This document shows positions 46,413-56,879 of a DNA stretch of 64,000 nt, in pieces. Position 1 is the first letter of the stretch. Every line of letters begins with the position of its first letter. The DNA is taken from contig NZ_BAFB01000087.1 of assembly GCF_000248075.1 (NCBI RefSeq), positions 17,026 to 81,025 on the forward strand, in the 5' to 3' direction. Under the pieces are notes generated by a model that saw only the letters and a list, made by a program, of their open reading frames with translations, did not search any database and had not been told where the DNA came from. The position numbers and the translations under genes were made by a program. The stretch is from Gordonia otitidis NBRC 100426. GTDB taxonomy: Bacteria > Actinomycetota > Actinomycetes > Mycobacteriales > Mycobacteriaceae.

Positions 46413-46994
46413 ATGCGCTGCCCGTTTTGCAAGAACGAAGACACCAAGGTCGTCGATTCGCGTGTCGCCGACGAGGGACAGGCGATCCGACGCCGCCGCG
46501 CCTGCAGTGAATGTGGTCGCCGGTTCTCCACTGTGGAGAGTGCGGTGCTCGCCGTGGTGAAACGAAACGGGGTCACGGAGCCGTTCAGCAGGGAAAAGGT
46601 GATGCGCGGAGTCCGCCGCGCCTGTCAGGGACGACACGTGAACGAAGACGACCTGGCGCAACTGGCCCAGCAGGTCGAAGATGCGGTACGGGCGTCCGGT
46701 TCCGCCGAGATACCCAGCAACGAGGTCGGTTTGGCCATCCTCCGACCCCTTCGCGACCTCGACGAGGTGGCGTATCTGCGTTTCGCGTCGGTCTACCGTT
46801 CCTTCGACTCGCTTGACGACTTCCAGCGCGAGATCGACGACCTGCAGGGCACTCTCACCGGGTCGCGAAACACCGCGGACGACGACGCCGCACCGGGTGG
46901 CCCCGACGCCGACCACGCTGGTGCCACTCCCGACGATTCGAACGCGGCGACCTCCCCGGCCGCGGTGTCAGCTGAGGCGGTCCAGAGCTCGTAG
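46413..46994 (+). CDS. nrdR: Transcriptional repressor NrdR
   Basis: A 193-residue repressor of ribonucleotide reductase genes. The N-terminal zinc ribbon ([15 protein letters not shown] and [12 protein letters not shown], two CxxC pairs) reads DNA; the ATP-cone follows at about 49-139 ([20 protein letters not shown]). The C-terminal 40 residues, acidic and low in complexity ([17 protein letters not shown]), exceed the usual length of about 150. The 3' end overlaps hrpA by 27 bp, tail to tail. Confidence 0.96.
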   Translation: MRCPFCKNEDTKVVDSRVADEGQAIRRRRACSECGRRFSTVESAVLAVVKRNGVTEPFSREKVMRGVRRACQGRHVNEDDLAQLAQQVEDAVRASGSAEIPSNEVGLAILRPLRDLDEVAYLRFASVYRSFDSLDDFQREIDDLQGTLTGSRNTADDDAAPGGPDADHAGATPDDSNAATSPAAVSAEAVQSS

Positions 46995-49900
46995 AGCTCG
47001 CTTCTCCGAAATCGGGTAGGCGGTGCCCAGTTTCTGGGCGAAGAGACTCACCCGCAGTTCCTCGACGAGCCAGTGTGCTTCCTCGTTCACCACATCGCGC
47101 CTGGCCTCGGGAAGTTGGGCGAGGCGTTGGTTCCACCGTTCCGTGACACGGTCGATGGTGGCCAGTCCGTCCCGATCACGCGCCGCGGCAGCGGGAAGTT
47201 GCTCCAGTCGCTGGCGTGCACCCCTCAGATACCGCGGCACGTGTTGAAGGTGTTCACGGCCTGTGGCGAGGACGAATCCATCGAAGACGAGGTCGGCCAA
47301 CTGTTCGGCGACGTCATCTGCCGCGACCTGGCCTGAGTGGCGGTCGATCTCAGCGCGCAGCGGTGCTATTTCACGGAAGACTGCAACAGCGAGCGCGAAG
47401 TAGTCGGGTGCTGCCGCGGCGACTCGGGAACGCAGCGTGGCGACGAGGTCGTCGAAGGCCGCCGGTGTACGTATCGATCCGAGGTCGGCTGCGGCAGGCG
47501 CGATGTCGCGGATAGCCCGTCGGGTGCAGTCCGAATACAGCGCGTCGGGTTTCTCGTATGGGCTCTGACTGAGCGCCAGTCTGTCCGACGGATCGAGTCC
47601 TGCGCTGATCTTGCGCGACAGCGGCGCGATGGCGTGATCGAGGAGTTCGATGACCGCGGCGCCCAGCTGTGCGCGCCGCTGGGCGTCGGTGGTGGCGAGT
47701 GTTCGTGCGACGCCCCGGGTGCCCTCCGGCCCGGCGACGACCTCGAGTGAGGGGTAGCGCGTGATCTGCTGCCCCGCAACGGTGGTGACGACAGAGTCGT
47801 CGAGCGTTCCGATCCCGTCCGCTGTCCACGACGAATAGGTGCGACGCGGCGCGGGCTGTGGGGAGTCGCCGTCGACACGGGTACGCAGTTCGGCGAGTGA
47901 CTTACCGGTGGCTACCGACTCCTCCTTCTCGTCGATCACGACGAAATTCATCCGTAGGTATGCCGGAAGGCGTTCCGGTGCGAAGTCCTCCGGCGCGATC
48001 GGATGTCCGGTGATCGTCGACAACTCCCGGGCGAGGCCGACGGTCAATGGCTCTTTGCGCGGAGTGAGCCGCGACAGCGCGAGGTCGGCGAACCGCTGGG
48101 CGGGCGCCATCGTCTTTCGGATGGGCTTGGGCAGCGTTTTGATCAGCTCGGTCGCGAGTTCGCTGCGCATCCCCGGTACCAGCCAGTCGAAGCCCGCCGG
48201 GCGAACGTGGCGCAGTAGCGGACGTGGAATCAGCACCGACACACCGTCGTCCGGCGCGCCGGGCTCGAACCTGTACCGCAGGCGGTACCGGGTGTCGCCC
48301 TGCTGCCACGCTCCGGGATAGTCGGCGTCCGCGACGTGGACGTCTGCGGCCACGTCCTCTGGAGTCAGGTCGAGGAGTGTCGCATCGGATCTCCTCGCCT
48401 TCTTCCACCAGGTGTCGAAGTGACGCGCGGATGTGACCTCGGTGCCGATACGCTGATCGTAGAACTCGAACAGCTGGTCCTCGGTGATCACCACATCGCG
48501 GCGACGGGCACGGTGTTCGACTTCGGCGGCGTCGCTGAGAAGCGCTCGATTGCGTTCGAAGAACGCGTGATTCGTCTTCCAATCGCCTTCGACCAGGGCG
48601 TGTCGGATGAACATGTCGCGCGCGGCGGCCGGATCGATGGGGCCGTAGTCGACACGGCGTCGGGCCACCAGCGGAACGCCGTAGAGCGTGACCCGTTCGT
48701 AGGCCATGCTCGCGCCGCGCTTCGACGACCAGTGCGGTTCGCTGTGGGTGCGCTTGACCAGGTCACCTGCGAGTCGTTCGGCCCACAGCGGGTCGATGCC
48801 CGCCACGGTGTGCGCGAACAGCCGTGAGGTCTCCAGTATCTCGGCCGCCATCAGAAACGCGGGTGGTCGTTTGGACAGCGTCGACCCGGGGAAGATCATC
48901 AGGGTGGTGTTGCGCGCGCCGGTGTACTCGCGCCCCTCGGCGTTGCGCGCCGCGATGTTGCTCAGCAGACCGGCGAGTATCGCACGGTGGATCGAATCGG
49001 AATGCTGCGACGTCGCGCCGTCGTCGGACTCAACCGTCACCTCGACCGCCTGTGTCGACCACCCGAGGTCGTCGACGATGCGTCTCAGTTGCCGGTGCAG
49101 ATCCTGCCACTCACGGATGCGCAGGTAGTGCAGGAATTCGCGCTCGCAGGTACGTCGGAACTGGTTGCCGGACAATTCCTGTCGCTTGTCCTGCAGATAG
49201 CGCCACAGACTCAGATACCCCAGGAAATCGGAACCGGGCACGACAAACCGCTTGTGTGCTGCGTCGGCGGCCTCGCGGTGATCTGCCGGACGCTCTCGGA
49301 CATCGGGGATCGACAACGCGGCAGCGATCACGAGTACGTCGGCGAGACAACCGGATTCGTGCGCGGCGATGAGCATTCGCGCCACCCGCGGTTCGACAGG
49401 GATGCGTGACATCGTGCGTCCGACAGGTGTGAGGCGTGGGGTGGTGTCGGTCTTGTCGGTCGTCGTGATCGCACCGAGTTCGGTGAGAATGCCGATGCCG
49501 TCGCGGATGCCGCGCGCATCGGGCGGTTGCACGAACGGGAAGTCGGCGATGTTGCCGAGCTTCAGCGATGCCATCTGCAGGATGACCGAGGCGAGGTCGG
49601 TACGCAGTATCTCCGGGTCGGTGAACGCCTGCCGGGAATCGAAGTCGTCCTCGCTGTACAGGCGGATGCACGTGCCGGGTGCCACGCGGCCACATCTGCC
49701 GGCCCGCTGACGCGCGCTGGCCTGTGAGATCGGTTCGATCGGCAGCCGATGAACCTTGGTGCGTGCGGAGTATCGCGAGATGCGTGCGGTGCCGGTGTCG
49801 ATGACGTAGCGGATGCCTGGGACGGTGAGCGAGGTCTCGGCGACGTTGGTGGACAACACGATCCGATTGCCCTGTGACGGCGTGAACACCTTCTGCTGTT

Positions 49901-50990
49901 CGGCGATCGACAAGCGCGCGTACAGCGGCACGATCTCGGCTCCGGCGGCGGCTCTCCGCCGCAGTGCGTCGGCGGCCTCCCTGATGTCGCGTTCGGTCGG
50001 CAGGAACACGAGGATGTCGCCGCCGCGTTGGGTTCGTCCCCACAGTTCGTCGATGGCGGCGTCGATGCCCTGGATCTGATCGAGATCCGCATGCTCGCCG
50101 CCCCCACGCTCGTCACCGGTGTCGGGGCCGTCGGAGGAGATCAGCGGGCGATAGCGGACTTCGACGGGGTAGGCGCGACCCGACACCTCGAGCACCGGGA
50201 CTTCGGCATCCGGTGTGGTGAAATGCCGTGCGAAACGGTCGGGTTCGATGGTCGCGGAGGTGATGATGAGCTTCAGATCGGGGCGCCGGGGCAGGAGGCG
50301 GTGCAGATAGCCCAGGATGAAGTCGATGTTGAGACTTCGCTCGTGTGCTTCGTCGACAATGAGCGTGTCGTAGGCACGAAGCATCGGATCGGTGGCGATC
50401 TCACGCAGGAGGATGCCGTCGGTCATCACCTTCACCAGCGTGTCGGCACCGGACCGGTCGGAGAAGCGCACCGAGTACCCGATGGCGTCGCCGAGTTCGG
50501 TGTTCGTCTCGTCGGCGATGCGTCGCGCCACCGAACTGGCGGCGATACGGCGGGGCTGGGTGTGGCCGATGGCGCCGCGAACGCCGCGACCGAGTTCGAG
50601 GCAGATCTTCGGGAGCTGGGTGGTTTTGCCCGATCCGGTCTCGCCGGCGATCACGACGACCTGGTGGGCAGCGATGGCGGCTGCGATCTCATCGCGCGCC
50701 TCCGACACCGGCAGCTCGGGCGGGAACTCGAGTACCGGGACGGCGGCACGACGTCGCTCCACCCGACGTGCCGCCGCGTCGATGTCGCGGGACACCGAAC
50801 GCACGCGGTCGTCGCTCGGAGATGCGCCGAGCTTGTCGATGCGACGTCGCAGACGATGTTGGTCGACGATGGTCAGGTCGGTGAGGCGTCGACGCAGAGA
50901 GCGCGGATCCGTCGGGGCGGAGTCCTCGGTTCTCGCGGGAGCCTCAGCTGGCCGATCGGGCCGTGGTTCAGGGGAGACGGACATGGTCAT
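46968..50990 (-). CDS. hrpA: ATP-dependent RNA helicase HrpA
   Basis: A 1340-residue DEAH-box helicase. Motif I is [17 protein letters not shown] near residue 115, motif II is [13 protein letters not shown] near 213, motif III is ITSATI, and motif VI is [12 protein letters not shown] near 433. The helicase-associated and OB-fold segments continue to about 700, and the HrpA-specific C-terminal part (DUF3418) fills the rest. It remodels RNA; in E. coli it rescues stalled ribosomes. ATG 50990 or ATG 50984 may start translation; a TATCCT hexamer lies just upstream. Confidence 0.95.
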   Translation of the reverse strand: MTMSVSPEPRPDRPAEAPARTEDSAPTDPRSLRRRLTDLTIVDQHRLRRRIDKLGASPSDDRVRSVSRDIDAAARRVERRRAAVPVLEFPPELPVSEARDEIAAAIAAHQVVVIAGETGSGKTTQLPKICLELGRGVRGAIGHTQPRRIAASSVARRIADETNTELGDAIGYSVRFSDRSGADTLVKVMTDGILLREIATDPMLRAYDTLIVDEAHERSLNIDFILGYLHRLLPRRPDLKLIITSATIEPDRFARHFTTPDAEVPVLEVSGRAYPVEVRYRPLISSDGPDTGDERGGGEHADLDQIQGIDAAIDELWGRTQRGGDILVFLPTERDIREAADALRRRAAAGAEIVPLYARLSIAEQQKVFTPSQGNRIVLSTNVAETSLTVPGIRYVIDTGTARISRYSARTKVHRLPIEPISQASARQRAGRCGRVAPGTCIRLYSEDDFDSRQAFTDPEILRTDLASVILQMASLKLGNIADFPFVQPPDARGIRDGIGILTELGAITTTDKTDTTPRLTPVGRTMSRIPVEPRVARMLIAAHESGCLADVLVIAAALSIPDVRERPADHREAADAAHKRFVVPGSDFLGYLSLWRYLQDKRQELSGNQFRRTCEREFLHYLRIREWQDLHRQLRRIVDDLGWSTQAVEVTVESDDGATSQHSDSIHRAILAGLLSNIAARNAEGREYTGARNTTLMIFPGSTLSKRPPAFLMAAEILETSRLFAHTVAGIDPLWAERLAGDLVKRTHSEPHWSSKRGASMAYERVTLYGVPLVARRRVDYGPIDPAAARDMFIRHALVEGDWKTNHAFFERNRALLSDAAEVEHRARRRDVVITEDQLFEFYDQRIGTEVTSARHFDTWWKKARRSDATLLDLTPEDVAADVHVADADYPGAWQQGDTRYRLRYRFEPGAPDDGVSVLIPRPLLRHVRPAGFDWLVPGMRSELATELIKTLPKPIRKTMAPAQRFADLALSRLTPRKEPLTVGLARELSTITGHPIAPEDFAPERLPAYLRMNFVVIDEKEESVATGKSLAELRTRVDGDSPQPAPRRTYSSWTADGIGTLDDSVVTTVAGQQITRYPSLEVVAGPEGTRGVARTLATTDAQRRAQLGAAVIELLDHAIAPLSRKISAGLDPSDRLALSQSPYEKPDALYSDCTRRAIRDIAPAAADLGSIRTPAAFDDLVATLRSRVAAAAPDYFALAVAVFREIAPLRAEIDRHSGQVAADDVAEQLADLVFDGFVLATGREHLQHVPRYLRGARQRLEQLPAAAARDRDGLATIDRVTERWNQRLAQLPEARRDVVNEEAHWLVEELRVSLFAQKLGTAYPISEKRALRALDRLS

Positions 50991-51118
50991 CTAAGGATAT
51001 GGGTCACGAGCAGATCTGCTCCGCCCGGTGACCCGCGCGCTCTTGCCATTGGCGCGTACGCGCGGTGGCCGGGACCCTGGGTGCTCGAACAAAGCCCCCG
51101 GCGGGCATCATTGACCAC

Positions 51119-52348
51119 ATGTCAGGTTCACTGTGGCACGGATTCGCCGACATGGGGTCGGTCAGCGCAAACGGACCCTTCGTGGTCACGCGGGGCGAGG
51201 GCACCCGCATCTGGGATCGCGACGGCAACGAGTACCTCGACGCGACGGCCGGACTCTGGTTCACCAACATCGGCCACGGGCGCACCGAGGTCGCGCAGGC
51301 GGTGGCCGACCAGCTCGGAAAGCTCGCGCACTATTCAGGATTCGGTGACCTCACCGCTGACGTGACCGATGCGTTGGCCGACCGGCTCGCCACCATGGCG
51401 CCGGTGCCCGGGAGCAAGATCTTCTTCACGTCGGGCGGCAGCGACTCGGTCGACACTGCGGCGAAGCTCGCCCGACGCTACTGGGTCGAGGTGGGAAAGC
51501 CGGAGAAGACGATCATCGTCGGGCGGACCAAGGCGTATCACGGCATGCACGTCGCGGGCACTTCGCTCGCCGGCATCCCCGGCAATCACGACGGGTACGG
51601 CACCCTGATGCCCGACGCGCAGACCGTCGAGTGGGACAACGCGAAGAGTCTGCTGGGCCTCATCGAGCGCGTCGGAGCCGACAATGTGGCCGCCTTCTTC
51701 TGCGAGCCGATCATCGGCGCGGGAGGCATCTACCTTCCTCCCGAGGGCTATCTGGCCGAGGTTCGGCAGATCTGCCGCGACAACGACGTCCTGTTCGTCG
51801 CCGACGAGGTGGTCACCGGCTTCGGACGGATCGGCGGTGACAGCTGGTTCGCCTCCTCACGTTTCGATCTGCAGCCCGACATGATGACCACCGCCAAGGG
51901 GCTGACGTCGGGTTATGTCCCCATGGGTGCGGTGTTCATCGCACCGCGCATCGCAGAACCCTTCTACGCAGGCGGGGTGTGGTGGCGGCACGGATACACC
52001 TACGGCGGCCACGCCGGCGCCGCGGCGGCGGCCATGTCGAACCTCGACATCATCGAGCGCGAGGGACTTCTCGCCGAGGCGTCCCGCCTCGAGGGTGACC
52101 TTGCTGCGCAGCTTGCGCCGCTGGCCGATCTCGACGCGATCTCCGAGGTACGTACCGGGCTCGGCGCCGTCACCGCCGTCCAGCTCGCCGACGCCGCCCA
52201 GGCGCCCGCTGCGGTCGGCGCGCTGCGCAAGCACGGTGTCAGTACCCGCGCCGCAGGTCAGGGAGCGTTGCAGATCTCTCCCTCGTTCGTCATGCAGACC
52301 TCCGAGGTGGGCGAGTTGGCTGACCGCATCGGCGCCGCGTTGGGCTGA
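51119..52348 (+). CDS. Class III PLP aminotransferase
   Basis: A 409-residue fold-type I aminotransferase. The PLP Lys is in MMTTAKGLTSGYVPMGAVF near residue 265, the Asp for the pyridine nitrogen is in VLFVADEVVTGFGR near 233, and FTSGGSDSVDTAAKLARRYW holds the phosphate loop. It resembles omega-amino-acid:pyruvate and 4-aminobutyrate transaminases; the amine donor is unknown. ATG 51119 was chosen over an earlier GTG because MSGSLWHGFADM is the typical start. It stands alone between hrpA and the ahp locus. Confidence 0.92.
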   Translation: MSGSLWHGFADMGSVSANGPFVVTRGEGTRIWDRDGNEYLDATAGLWFTNIGHGRTEVAQAVADQLGKLAHYSGFGDLTADVTDALADRLATMAPVPGSKIFFTSGGSDSVDTAAKLARRYWVEVGKPEKTIIVGRTKAYHGMHVAGTSLAGIPGNHDGYGTLMPDAQTVEWDNAKSLLGLIERVGADNVAAFFCEPIIGAGGIYLPPEGYLAEVRQICRDNDVLFVADEVVTGFGRIGGDSWFASSRFDLQPDMMTTAKGLTSGYVPMGAVFIAPRIAEPFYAGGVWWRHGYTYGGHAGAAAAAMSNLDIIEREGLLAEASRLEGDLAAQLAPLADLDAISEVRTGLGAVTAVQLADAAQAPAAVGALRKHGVSTRAAGQGALQISPSFVMQTSEVGELADRIGAALG

Positions 52349-52357
52349 GAGCGCATC

Positions 52358-52483
52358 TCACCCCTGCGTCGTCGGCAACACCTCGATAGACGCGGCGTTG
52401 ACCGTTGCCGGTGACGACACCGACCACGCCACGGCCTCCGCGATCGCGGCCGCGGGTATCGGAGGAGTGCGCACCGCGAAGTC
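52358..52483 (-). pseudogene. C-terminal remnant of a short-chain dehydrogenase gene
   Basis: About 41 codons ending in a stop at 52358 encode RTPPIPAAAIAEAVAWSVSS then PATVNAASIEVLPTTQG. This is the standard end of classical SDR oxidoreductases (an IAxAVxW..S.P..VN...I.V.PT.Q pattern). The upstream sequence at once becomes the ahpD terminator, so the catalytic part is missing. It looks like the leftover of a deletion between ahpD and the aminotransferase gene. Confidence 0.7.
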
Positions 52484-52485
52484 GA

Positions 52486-52519
52486 GAATGCCCCGGCCTC
52501 TGACGAGACCGGGGCATTC
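52486..52519. terminator. Strong terminator hairpin downstream of ahpD
   Basis: GAATGCCCCGG (52486-52496) and CCGGGGCATTC (52509-52519) are perfectly complementary, an 11-bp stem with a 12-nt loop, 15 bp past the ahpD stop. No U-run follows on either strand. Confidence 0.8.
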
Positions 52520-52533
52520 GTGTCCATTGGTGA

Positions 52534-53067
52534 TCAGGCGTTGGCAAGCACCTCGGTGGTGGCGATGGCCTGCGCGACACCGGAAACGGTCGCGGCGACC
52601 TTGACGGCCTCCCAGACCTGTTCCTTGGTGAGGCCCGCGTCGCGGACGACCTTCGCGTGTGCGGCGGTGCAGTCGTGACAACCGTTGATGGTCGACACGG
52701 CCAGGCTCCACAGCTCGAAATCGGTCTTGTCGACGCCAGGGTTACCGATGATGTTCATCCGCAGTCCCATACGCACCTGAGCGTAGTCGTCGCCGAGGAA
52801 GCTCTTGGCCCGGTAGGCGACGTTGTTCATGCCCATGATCGACGCCGCGCCCAGCGCCGCGTTGTAGGCCTCGGCCGACAGTGTGTCGGCGGCTTCCTCG
52901 GATACCTCGGCCAGCACCTTCGCGTTACGCGATGCCGCCGCAGCGGCGAGGAAGGTGCCCCAGAGCTGCTGCTCGGAGAGTTCGGTCGAGCGGGCCAGCG
53001 AACCCAGGTTCAGCTTGAGATCCTTGGCGTACTCGGGGAGGGCTTCCTTGAGATTGTCGATGCTCAT
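52534..53067 (-). CDS. ahpD: Alkyl hydroperoxide reductase AhpD
   Basis: A 177-residue all-helical peroxidase adaptor. The CxxC pair is in [15 protein letters not shown] near residues 130-133, with the flanking His and Glu needed for proton relay. It passes electrons from dihydrolipoamide proteins to AhpC. ATG 53067 follows ahpC by 11 bp; both form an oxidative-stress operon divergent from oxyR. Confidence 0.97.
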   Translation of the reverse strand: MSIDNLKEALPEYAKDLKLNLGSLARSTELSEQQLWGTFLAAAAASRNAKVLAEVSEEAADTLSAEAYNAALGAASIMGMNNVAYRAKSFLGDDYAQVRMGLRMNIIGNPGVDKTDFELWSLAVSTINGCHDCTAAHAKVVRDAGLTKEQVWEAVKVAATVSGVAQAIATTEVLANA

Positions 53068-53078
53068 ACGAATTCCTC

Positions 53079-53666
53079 TCAGACGCTTGCGGTGAGGAGC
53101 TCGCCGGCGTCGATGGTCGGGTCGCCCTTCTTCCAGTTGCAGGCGCACAGCTCGTCGGACTGCAGCGCGTCGAGAACGCGGAGCACCTCGTCGACGTTGC
53201 GACCGACGGAGCCGGCGGTCACCGAGACGAACTGGATCTCGTTGTTGGGATCGACGATGAACGTCGCGCGGTCGGCGACACCATCGGCGTTGAGAACGCC
53301 TGCTGCGGTTGCCAGCTCACGCTTGAGATCACTGAGCATGGGGAAGGGGAGGGTCTTGAGATCCTCGTGCTGTGCACGCCACTGGAAGTGGACGAACTCG
53401 TTGTCGACCGACGCGCCGAGCACCTGGGCGTCACGGTCGGCGAACTCGTCGTTCAGCTTGCCGAAGGCGGCGATCTCGGTCGGGCATACGAACGTGAAGT
53501 CCTTGGGCCAGAAGAAGATGATCCGCCACTTGCCCGGGTGATCGTCGCTCGACACCTGGGTGAAGTAGTCGTCGGGCTGCTGCGCGTCGACCTTGCTCAG
53601 ATCGCCTCCGATGACAGCCGTCAGGTTGTATGCGGGGAATTGATCTCCGATGGTCAGAAGAGCCAT
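53079..53666 (-). CDS. ahpC: Peroxiredoxin AhpC
   Basis: A 195-residue two-Cys peroxiredoxin. The peroxidatic Cys is in [12 protein letters not shown] near residue 61, and the resolving Cys are in DELCACNW near 174-176, the mycobacterial arrangement with an extra Cys. It reduces organic peroxides and peroxynitrite. AGGAGC precedes ATG 53666. It is the first gene of ahpC-ahpD, controlled from the oxyR intergenic region. Confidence 0.98.
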   Translation of the reverse strand: MALLTIGDQFPAYNLTAVIGGDLSKVDAQQPDDYFTQVSSDDHPGKWRIIFFWPKDFTFVCPTEIAAFGKLNDEFADRDAQVLGASVDNEFVHFQWRAQHEDLKTLPFPMLSDLKRELATAAGVLNADGVADRATFIVDPNNEIQFVSVTAGSVGRNVDEVLRVLDALQSDELCACNWKKGDPTIDAGELLTASV

Positions 53667-53820
53667 GTGTCTTTTGCTCCTTCGTGTCGATGGCGTTCGT
53701 GGGTGGCGCGCGAACTCACGTATCTGCAGTTGCCCCTCAATTCTGCCCAAAGACCACCGAAAACGAAACGTGATGATTAGCACTAGACTGATAGGCATGA
53801 GTGATAGAAGTTATCAGCCG
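53667..53820. promoter_or_regulatory. ahpC/oxyR intergenic region with OxyR-like ATAG repeats and a leaderless oxyR promoter
   Basis: TAGACT (53784-53789) ends 7 nt before oxyR ATG 53797. ATAG and TATC half-sites occur at 53791, 53804 and about 53812, spaced 10-13 bp, as in an OxyR operator that reaches into the oxyR coding start. OxyR is expected to activate ahpC and repress itself. Confidence 0.5.
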
Positions 53821-54744
53821 TCGATCGCCGGTCTGCGGGCATTCGTCGCGCTGGCAAGAAAACGCCATTTCGGTTCGGCGGCAACGGAACTCGGCGTCAG
53901 TCAGCCGTCGCTGTCGCAGGCGCTCGCCGGCCTGGAGGCCGGGTTGGGTAGGCAACTCATCGAACGCACAACCCGGCGTGTCTTCTTGACTCCGGAAGGC
54001 GAGGCGCTCCTGCCCAAAGCGATCGCGGTGACCGATGCCGTCGACGAGTTCCTCTCCGCGGCCGCGGGATCCGACGACCCGCTGACCGGCACCTTGCGGC
54101 TCGGCTTCATACCGACGGTCGCGCCGTACATTCTGCCCACGGTGCTGCGCGGACTGGGCGATCAATTGCCATCTCTCACTTTGCGTGTGGTCGAGGACCA
54201 GACCGCGCGACTGCTGGCTCAGTTGAGGGAGGGATCGCTCGACGCGGCCTGTCTCGCGCTGCCGGCGGACGCTCCCGGACTCGCCGAGATACCCATGTAC
54301 GCCGAGGATTTCGTCCTCGCGCTGCCTTCGGATCATCCGTTGGCAGGGCGCAAACGTGTTGATCCGAGCTCGCTCGCCGATCTGCCACTTCTGCTGCTCG
54401 ACGAGGGGCACTGCCTACGCGATCAAGCGCTCGAGGTGTGCAGGCTCGCCGGGGTGCGTGCCGACATCGGGCACACCCGCGCGGCGTCCCTCGCCACCGC
54501 GGTGCAATGCGTGGAGGGTGGCTTGGGAGTGACCTTGATCCCCGGCACCGCCGTGGCTGCGGAAACGGCCGGCGGCGACCTCGCCACCGCGACGTTCACC
54601 GTGCCCCGTCCCGGCAGACGGATCGGGCTGGTCTACCGCGAGTCCTCGGGGAGGGGTGAGTCGTATCAGCGACTCGCGTCCATCATCGCGCGGCTCGTCG
54701 AACAGACCGGCGCGGTGCGCGTGGAAAAGGCCGCGTCGGTATGA
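53797..54744 (+). CDS. oxyR: Peroxide-sensing LysR regulator OxyR
   Basis: A 315-residue regulator. The helix-turn-helix is at about 8-66 ([21 protein letters not shown]). The sensing Cys pair is in [18 protein letters not shown] near residues 206 and 215, nine apart as in E. coli OxyR. It is divergent from ahpC. The 3' end meets the helicase gene with stops 2 bp apart. Unlike in M. tuberculosis, the gene is intact. Confidence 0.96.
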   Translation: MSDRSYQPSIAGLRAFVALARKRHFGSAATELGVSQPSLSQALAGLEAGLGRQLIERTTRRVFLTPEGEALLPKAIAVTDAVDEFLSAAAGSDDPLTGTLRLGFIPTVAPYILPTVLRGLGDQLPSLTLRVVEDQTARLLAQLREGSLDAACLALPADAPGLAEIPMYAEDFVLALPSDHPLAGRKRVDPSSLADLPLLLLDEGHCLRDQALEVCRLAGVRADIGHTRAASLATAVQCVEGGLGVTLIPGTAVAAETAGGDLATATFTVPRPGRRIGLVYRESSGRGESYQRLASIIARLVEQTGAVRVEKAASV

Positions 54745-54746
54745 GG

Positions 54747-56879
54747 TCACCTCTCACGGGCCAGGACGTCGGCGGCATCGGTGCGAGCCAACTCCTCCCA
54801 TTCATCGAGCAGACTCGAGTCGACCTCACGCACCATGTCGCCGACCCGCTCCGTGATCTCGACGATCTCGTCGGTGAGGACCGTCGTCGGTACGCCCTGG
54901 CGTAGAACGCGATAGCAGTCGGACAGGTACCGCAGTACCACTCCTTCGCTGCGGGCAAGGCCGTATGCCGAGATCAACTCGGTGAACGTCATGGCCCGCT
55001 CGAGCATGAGGCGTAATACCGATTTCGGCGACGGCGGAAAGCCCGCGATCCACGGATGCGAACGTCGATACACGCCGAAGGCGTAGTCGATCTCCTCGGC
55101 GAGTGGACGCGGCCAGGTGATCTCCTCCAGGCGAGCCATGCGCTCCTCGTACTCGATTCCGTCGGCCTTCATCTCGGCGATCGCCGCGTCGCGCGCTTCT
55201 TTACGCTGCGCCATCAGGACGGGGCGGGGGTCGTCGAGCGTCGCTTCGAGGATCGAGATCACGTCGAGCGCATAGGTCGACGAGTCCGGGTCGAGCAACT
55301 CGAACGCGGCGAGGGCGAACGCCGACAGCGGATTGGTGAGCGCGAAATTCTCCGGCATGTCGACGCTGAGCGCGATGTAGCGGCCGTCGGAGTCGGGCTC
55401 GGGCAGTTGTACGACGATGCCGGCGTCGCGCAGGTCGCGGTAGAGACGAATCGTGTGCCGGATCTGGCCGAGCTGGCGGTGGCGCGGGAGGTGGTTCTCC
55501 TCCAACAGATGCCGCGTGGCGGTGAAGCAGTCGCCGGGCCGTCCGAGTACCTCGAGCAGCATCGCCGTGGTCATGCGGAAGTGTGAGCGCAGTGGCTCGT
55601 CCGGTGCGTCGACGAGTTGCAGGAACGTCTTCTCGCCCCATGAGACGAAACCCTCGGGTGGCTTCTTGCGGACGATCTTGCGCAGTTTCTTCGGGTCGTC
55701 ACCTGCCTTGGCGACGGCGCGTGCGTTCTCGACGTCGTGTTCGGGCGCCTGGGCCACCACGTAGCCGATGGTGTCGAAGCCCGCGCGGCCGGCGCGGCCG
55801 GCGATCTGATGGAATTCGCGAGCGCGCAGTCGACGTACGCGCGTGCCGTCGTACTTGCTCAGCCCGGCGAAGAGCACGGTCCTGATCGGAACGTTGATGC
55901 CGACTCCGAGGGTGTCGGTGCCCGCGATGACCTTGAGCAGACCTTGCTGTGCGAGGCGTTCGACGAGCCGCCGGTAACGGGGCAGCATCCCGGCGTGGTG
56001 CACGCCGATGCCTGCGCGCAGGAGTTTCGACAGTGTCGAGCCGAAACCCGTCGAGAAGCGGAAATCGCCGATTGCTTCGGCGATCTGCGCCTTCTCCTCC
56101 TTGGTGGTGATACGCGCCGACAACAAGGCCTGCGCGCGCTCGACGGCCGCGGCCTGGGTGAAATGTACGACGTAGATCGGCGCGCGGCCCGCGTCGATCA
56201 ATCCCTCGATGGTTTCGTGGATGGGGGTCATCGCGTAGGTGTACTCGAGGGGGACCGGCCGATGCGTGCCGGTGACCGCACTCGTGCTGCGACCGGTGCG
56301 ACGGGATAGATCGTCGACGAAGAACGTGATGTCGCCGAGCGTCGCCGACATCAGCAGGAACTGCGTGTTCGGCAACTCGATCAGCGGAACCTCCCACGCC
56401 CATCCGCGGTCGGATTCGCCGTAGAAGTGGAACTCGTCGGCGACGAGGACACCGATGTCGCTGTCGGGGCCGTCCCGGAGAGCGAGGTTGGCCACGATCT
56501 CGGCGGTCGCGCAGATGATGGGAGCGTCGGAGTTGACCGACGCGTCACCTGTCATCAGGCCGACCTGATCGGCTCCGAACTGTGCACAGAGGTCGAAGAA
56601 CTTCTCGCTCACCAGCGCCTTGATCGGCGCGGTGTAGAAGGCACGTTGGCCACGGCACCGCGCGAAGTAGATGGCGCCGGACGCGACCAACGATTTTCCC
56701 GAGCCCGTGGGTGTCGCCAGGATGACGTTGTTGCCGGAGATCAACTCCAGCAGTGACTCCTCCTGGTGCGGATAGAGCTCGATGCCGCGATCAGCCCACC
56801 ACCCGGTGAAAGCGTCGAACGCGGCGTCGTCGTCGGCGACGGGGATCAGTGTCGCCGACGACGCGGTGTCGTCGATCAG
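54747..56879 (-). CDS. DEAD/DEAH-box helicase with DUF3516-like C-terminus, atypical start, probably short at the 3' end
   Basis: About 710 residues. The Q-motif-like ELYPHQEESLLELISG precedes motif I ILATPTGSGKS near residue 60; DEFHFYG is motif II, LMSATLGDI motif III and FHQIAGRAGRAGFDT motif VI. The C-terminal part (EKTFLQLVDAPDEPLRSHFR onwards) fits DUF3516. No ATG or GTG is in frame after the last stop; TTG 56744 would delete the PHQ segment, so I place the start at CTG 56879, which overlaps the PAC2 stop as CTGA. Homologues I recall continue about 120 residues past the SSLLDEWEEL segment near which this protein ends. Confidence 0.85.
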   Translation of the reverse strand: MIDDTASSATLIPVADDDAAFDAFTGWWADRGIELYPHQEESLLELISGNNVILATPTGSGKSLVASGAIYFARCRGQRAFYTAPIKALVSEKFFDLCAQFGADQVGLMTGDASVNSDAPIICATAEIVANLALRDGPDSDIGVLVADEFHFYGESDRGWAWEVPLIELPNTQFLLMSATLGDITFFVDDLSRRTGRSTSAVTGTHRPVPLEYTYAMTPIHETIEGLIDAGRAPIYVVHFTQAAAVERAQALLSARITTKEEKAQIAEAIGDFRFSTGFGSTLSKLLRAGIGVHHAGMLPRYRRLVERLAQQGLLKVIAGTDTLGVGINVPIRTVLFAGLSKYDGTRVRRLRAREFHQIAGRAGRAGFDTIGYVVAQAPEHDVENARAVAKAGDDPKKLRKIVRKKPPEGFVSWGEKTFLQLVDAPDEPLRSHFRMTTAMLLEVLGRPGDCFTATRHLLEENHLPRHRQLGQIRHTIRLYRDLRDAGIVVQLPEPDSDGRYIALSVDMPENFALTNPLSAFALAAFELLDPDSSTYALDVISILEATLDDPRPVLMAQRKEARDAAIAEMKADGIEYEERMARLEEITWPRPLAEEIDYAFGVYRRSHPWIAGFPPSPKSVLRLMLERAMTFTELISAYGLARSEGVVLRYLSDCYRVLRQGVPTTVLTDEIVEITERVGDMVREVDSSLLDEWEELARTDAADVLARER

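Noticed and set aside
48460..48480. Additional LexA box (TCGAACAGC) inside hrpA
   Set aside because: Only one half-site matches and it lies inside the coding region.
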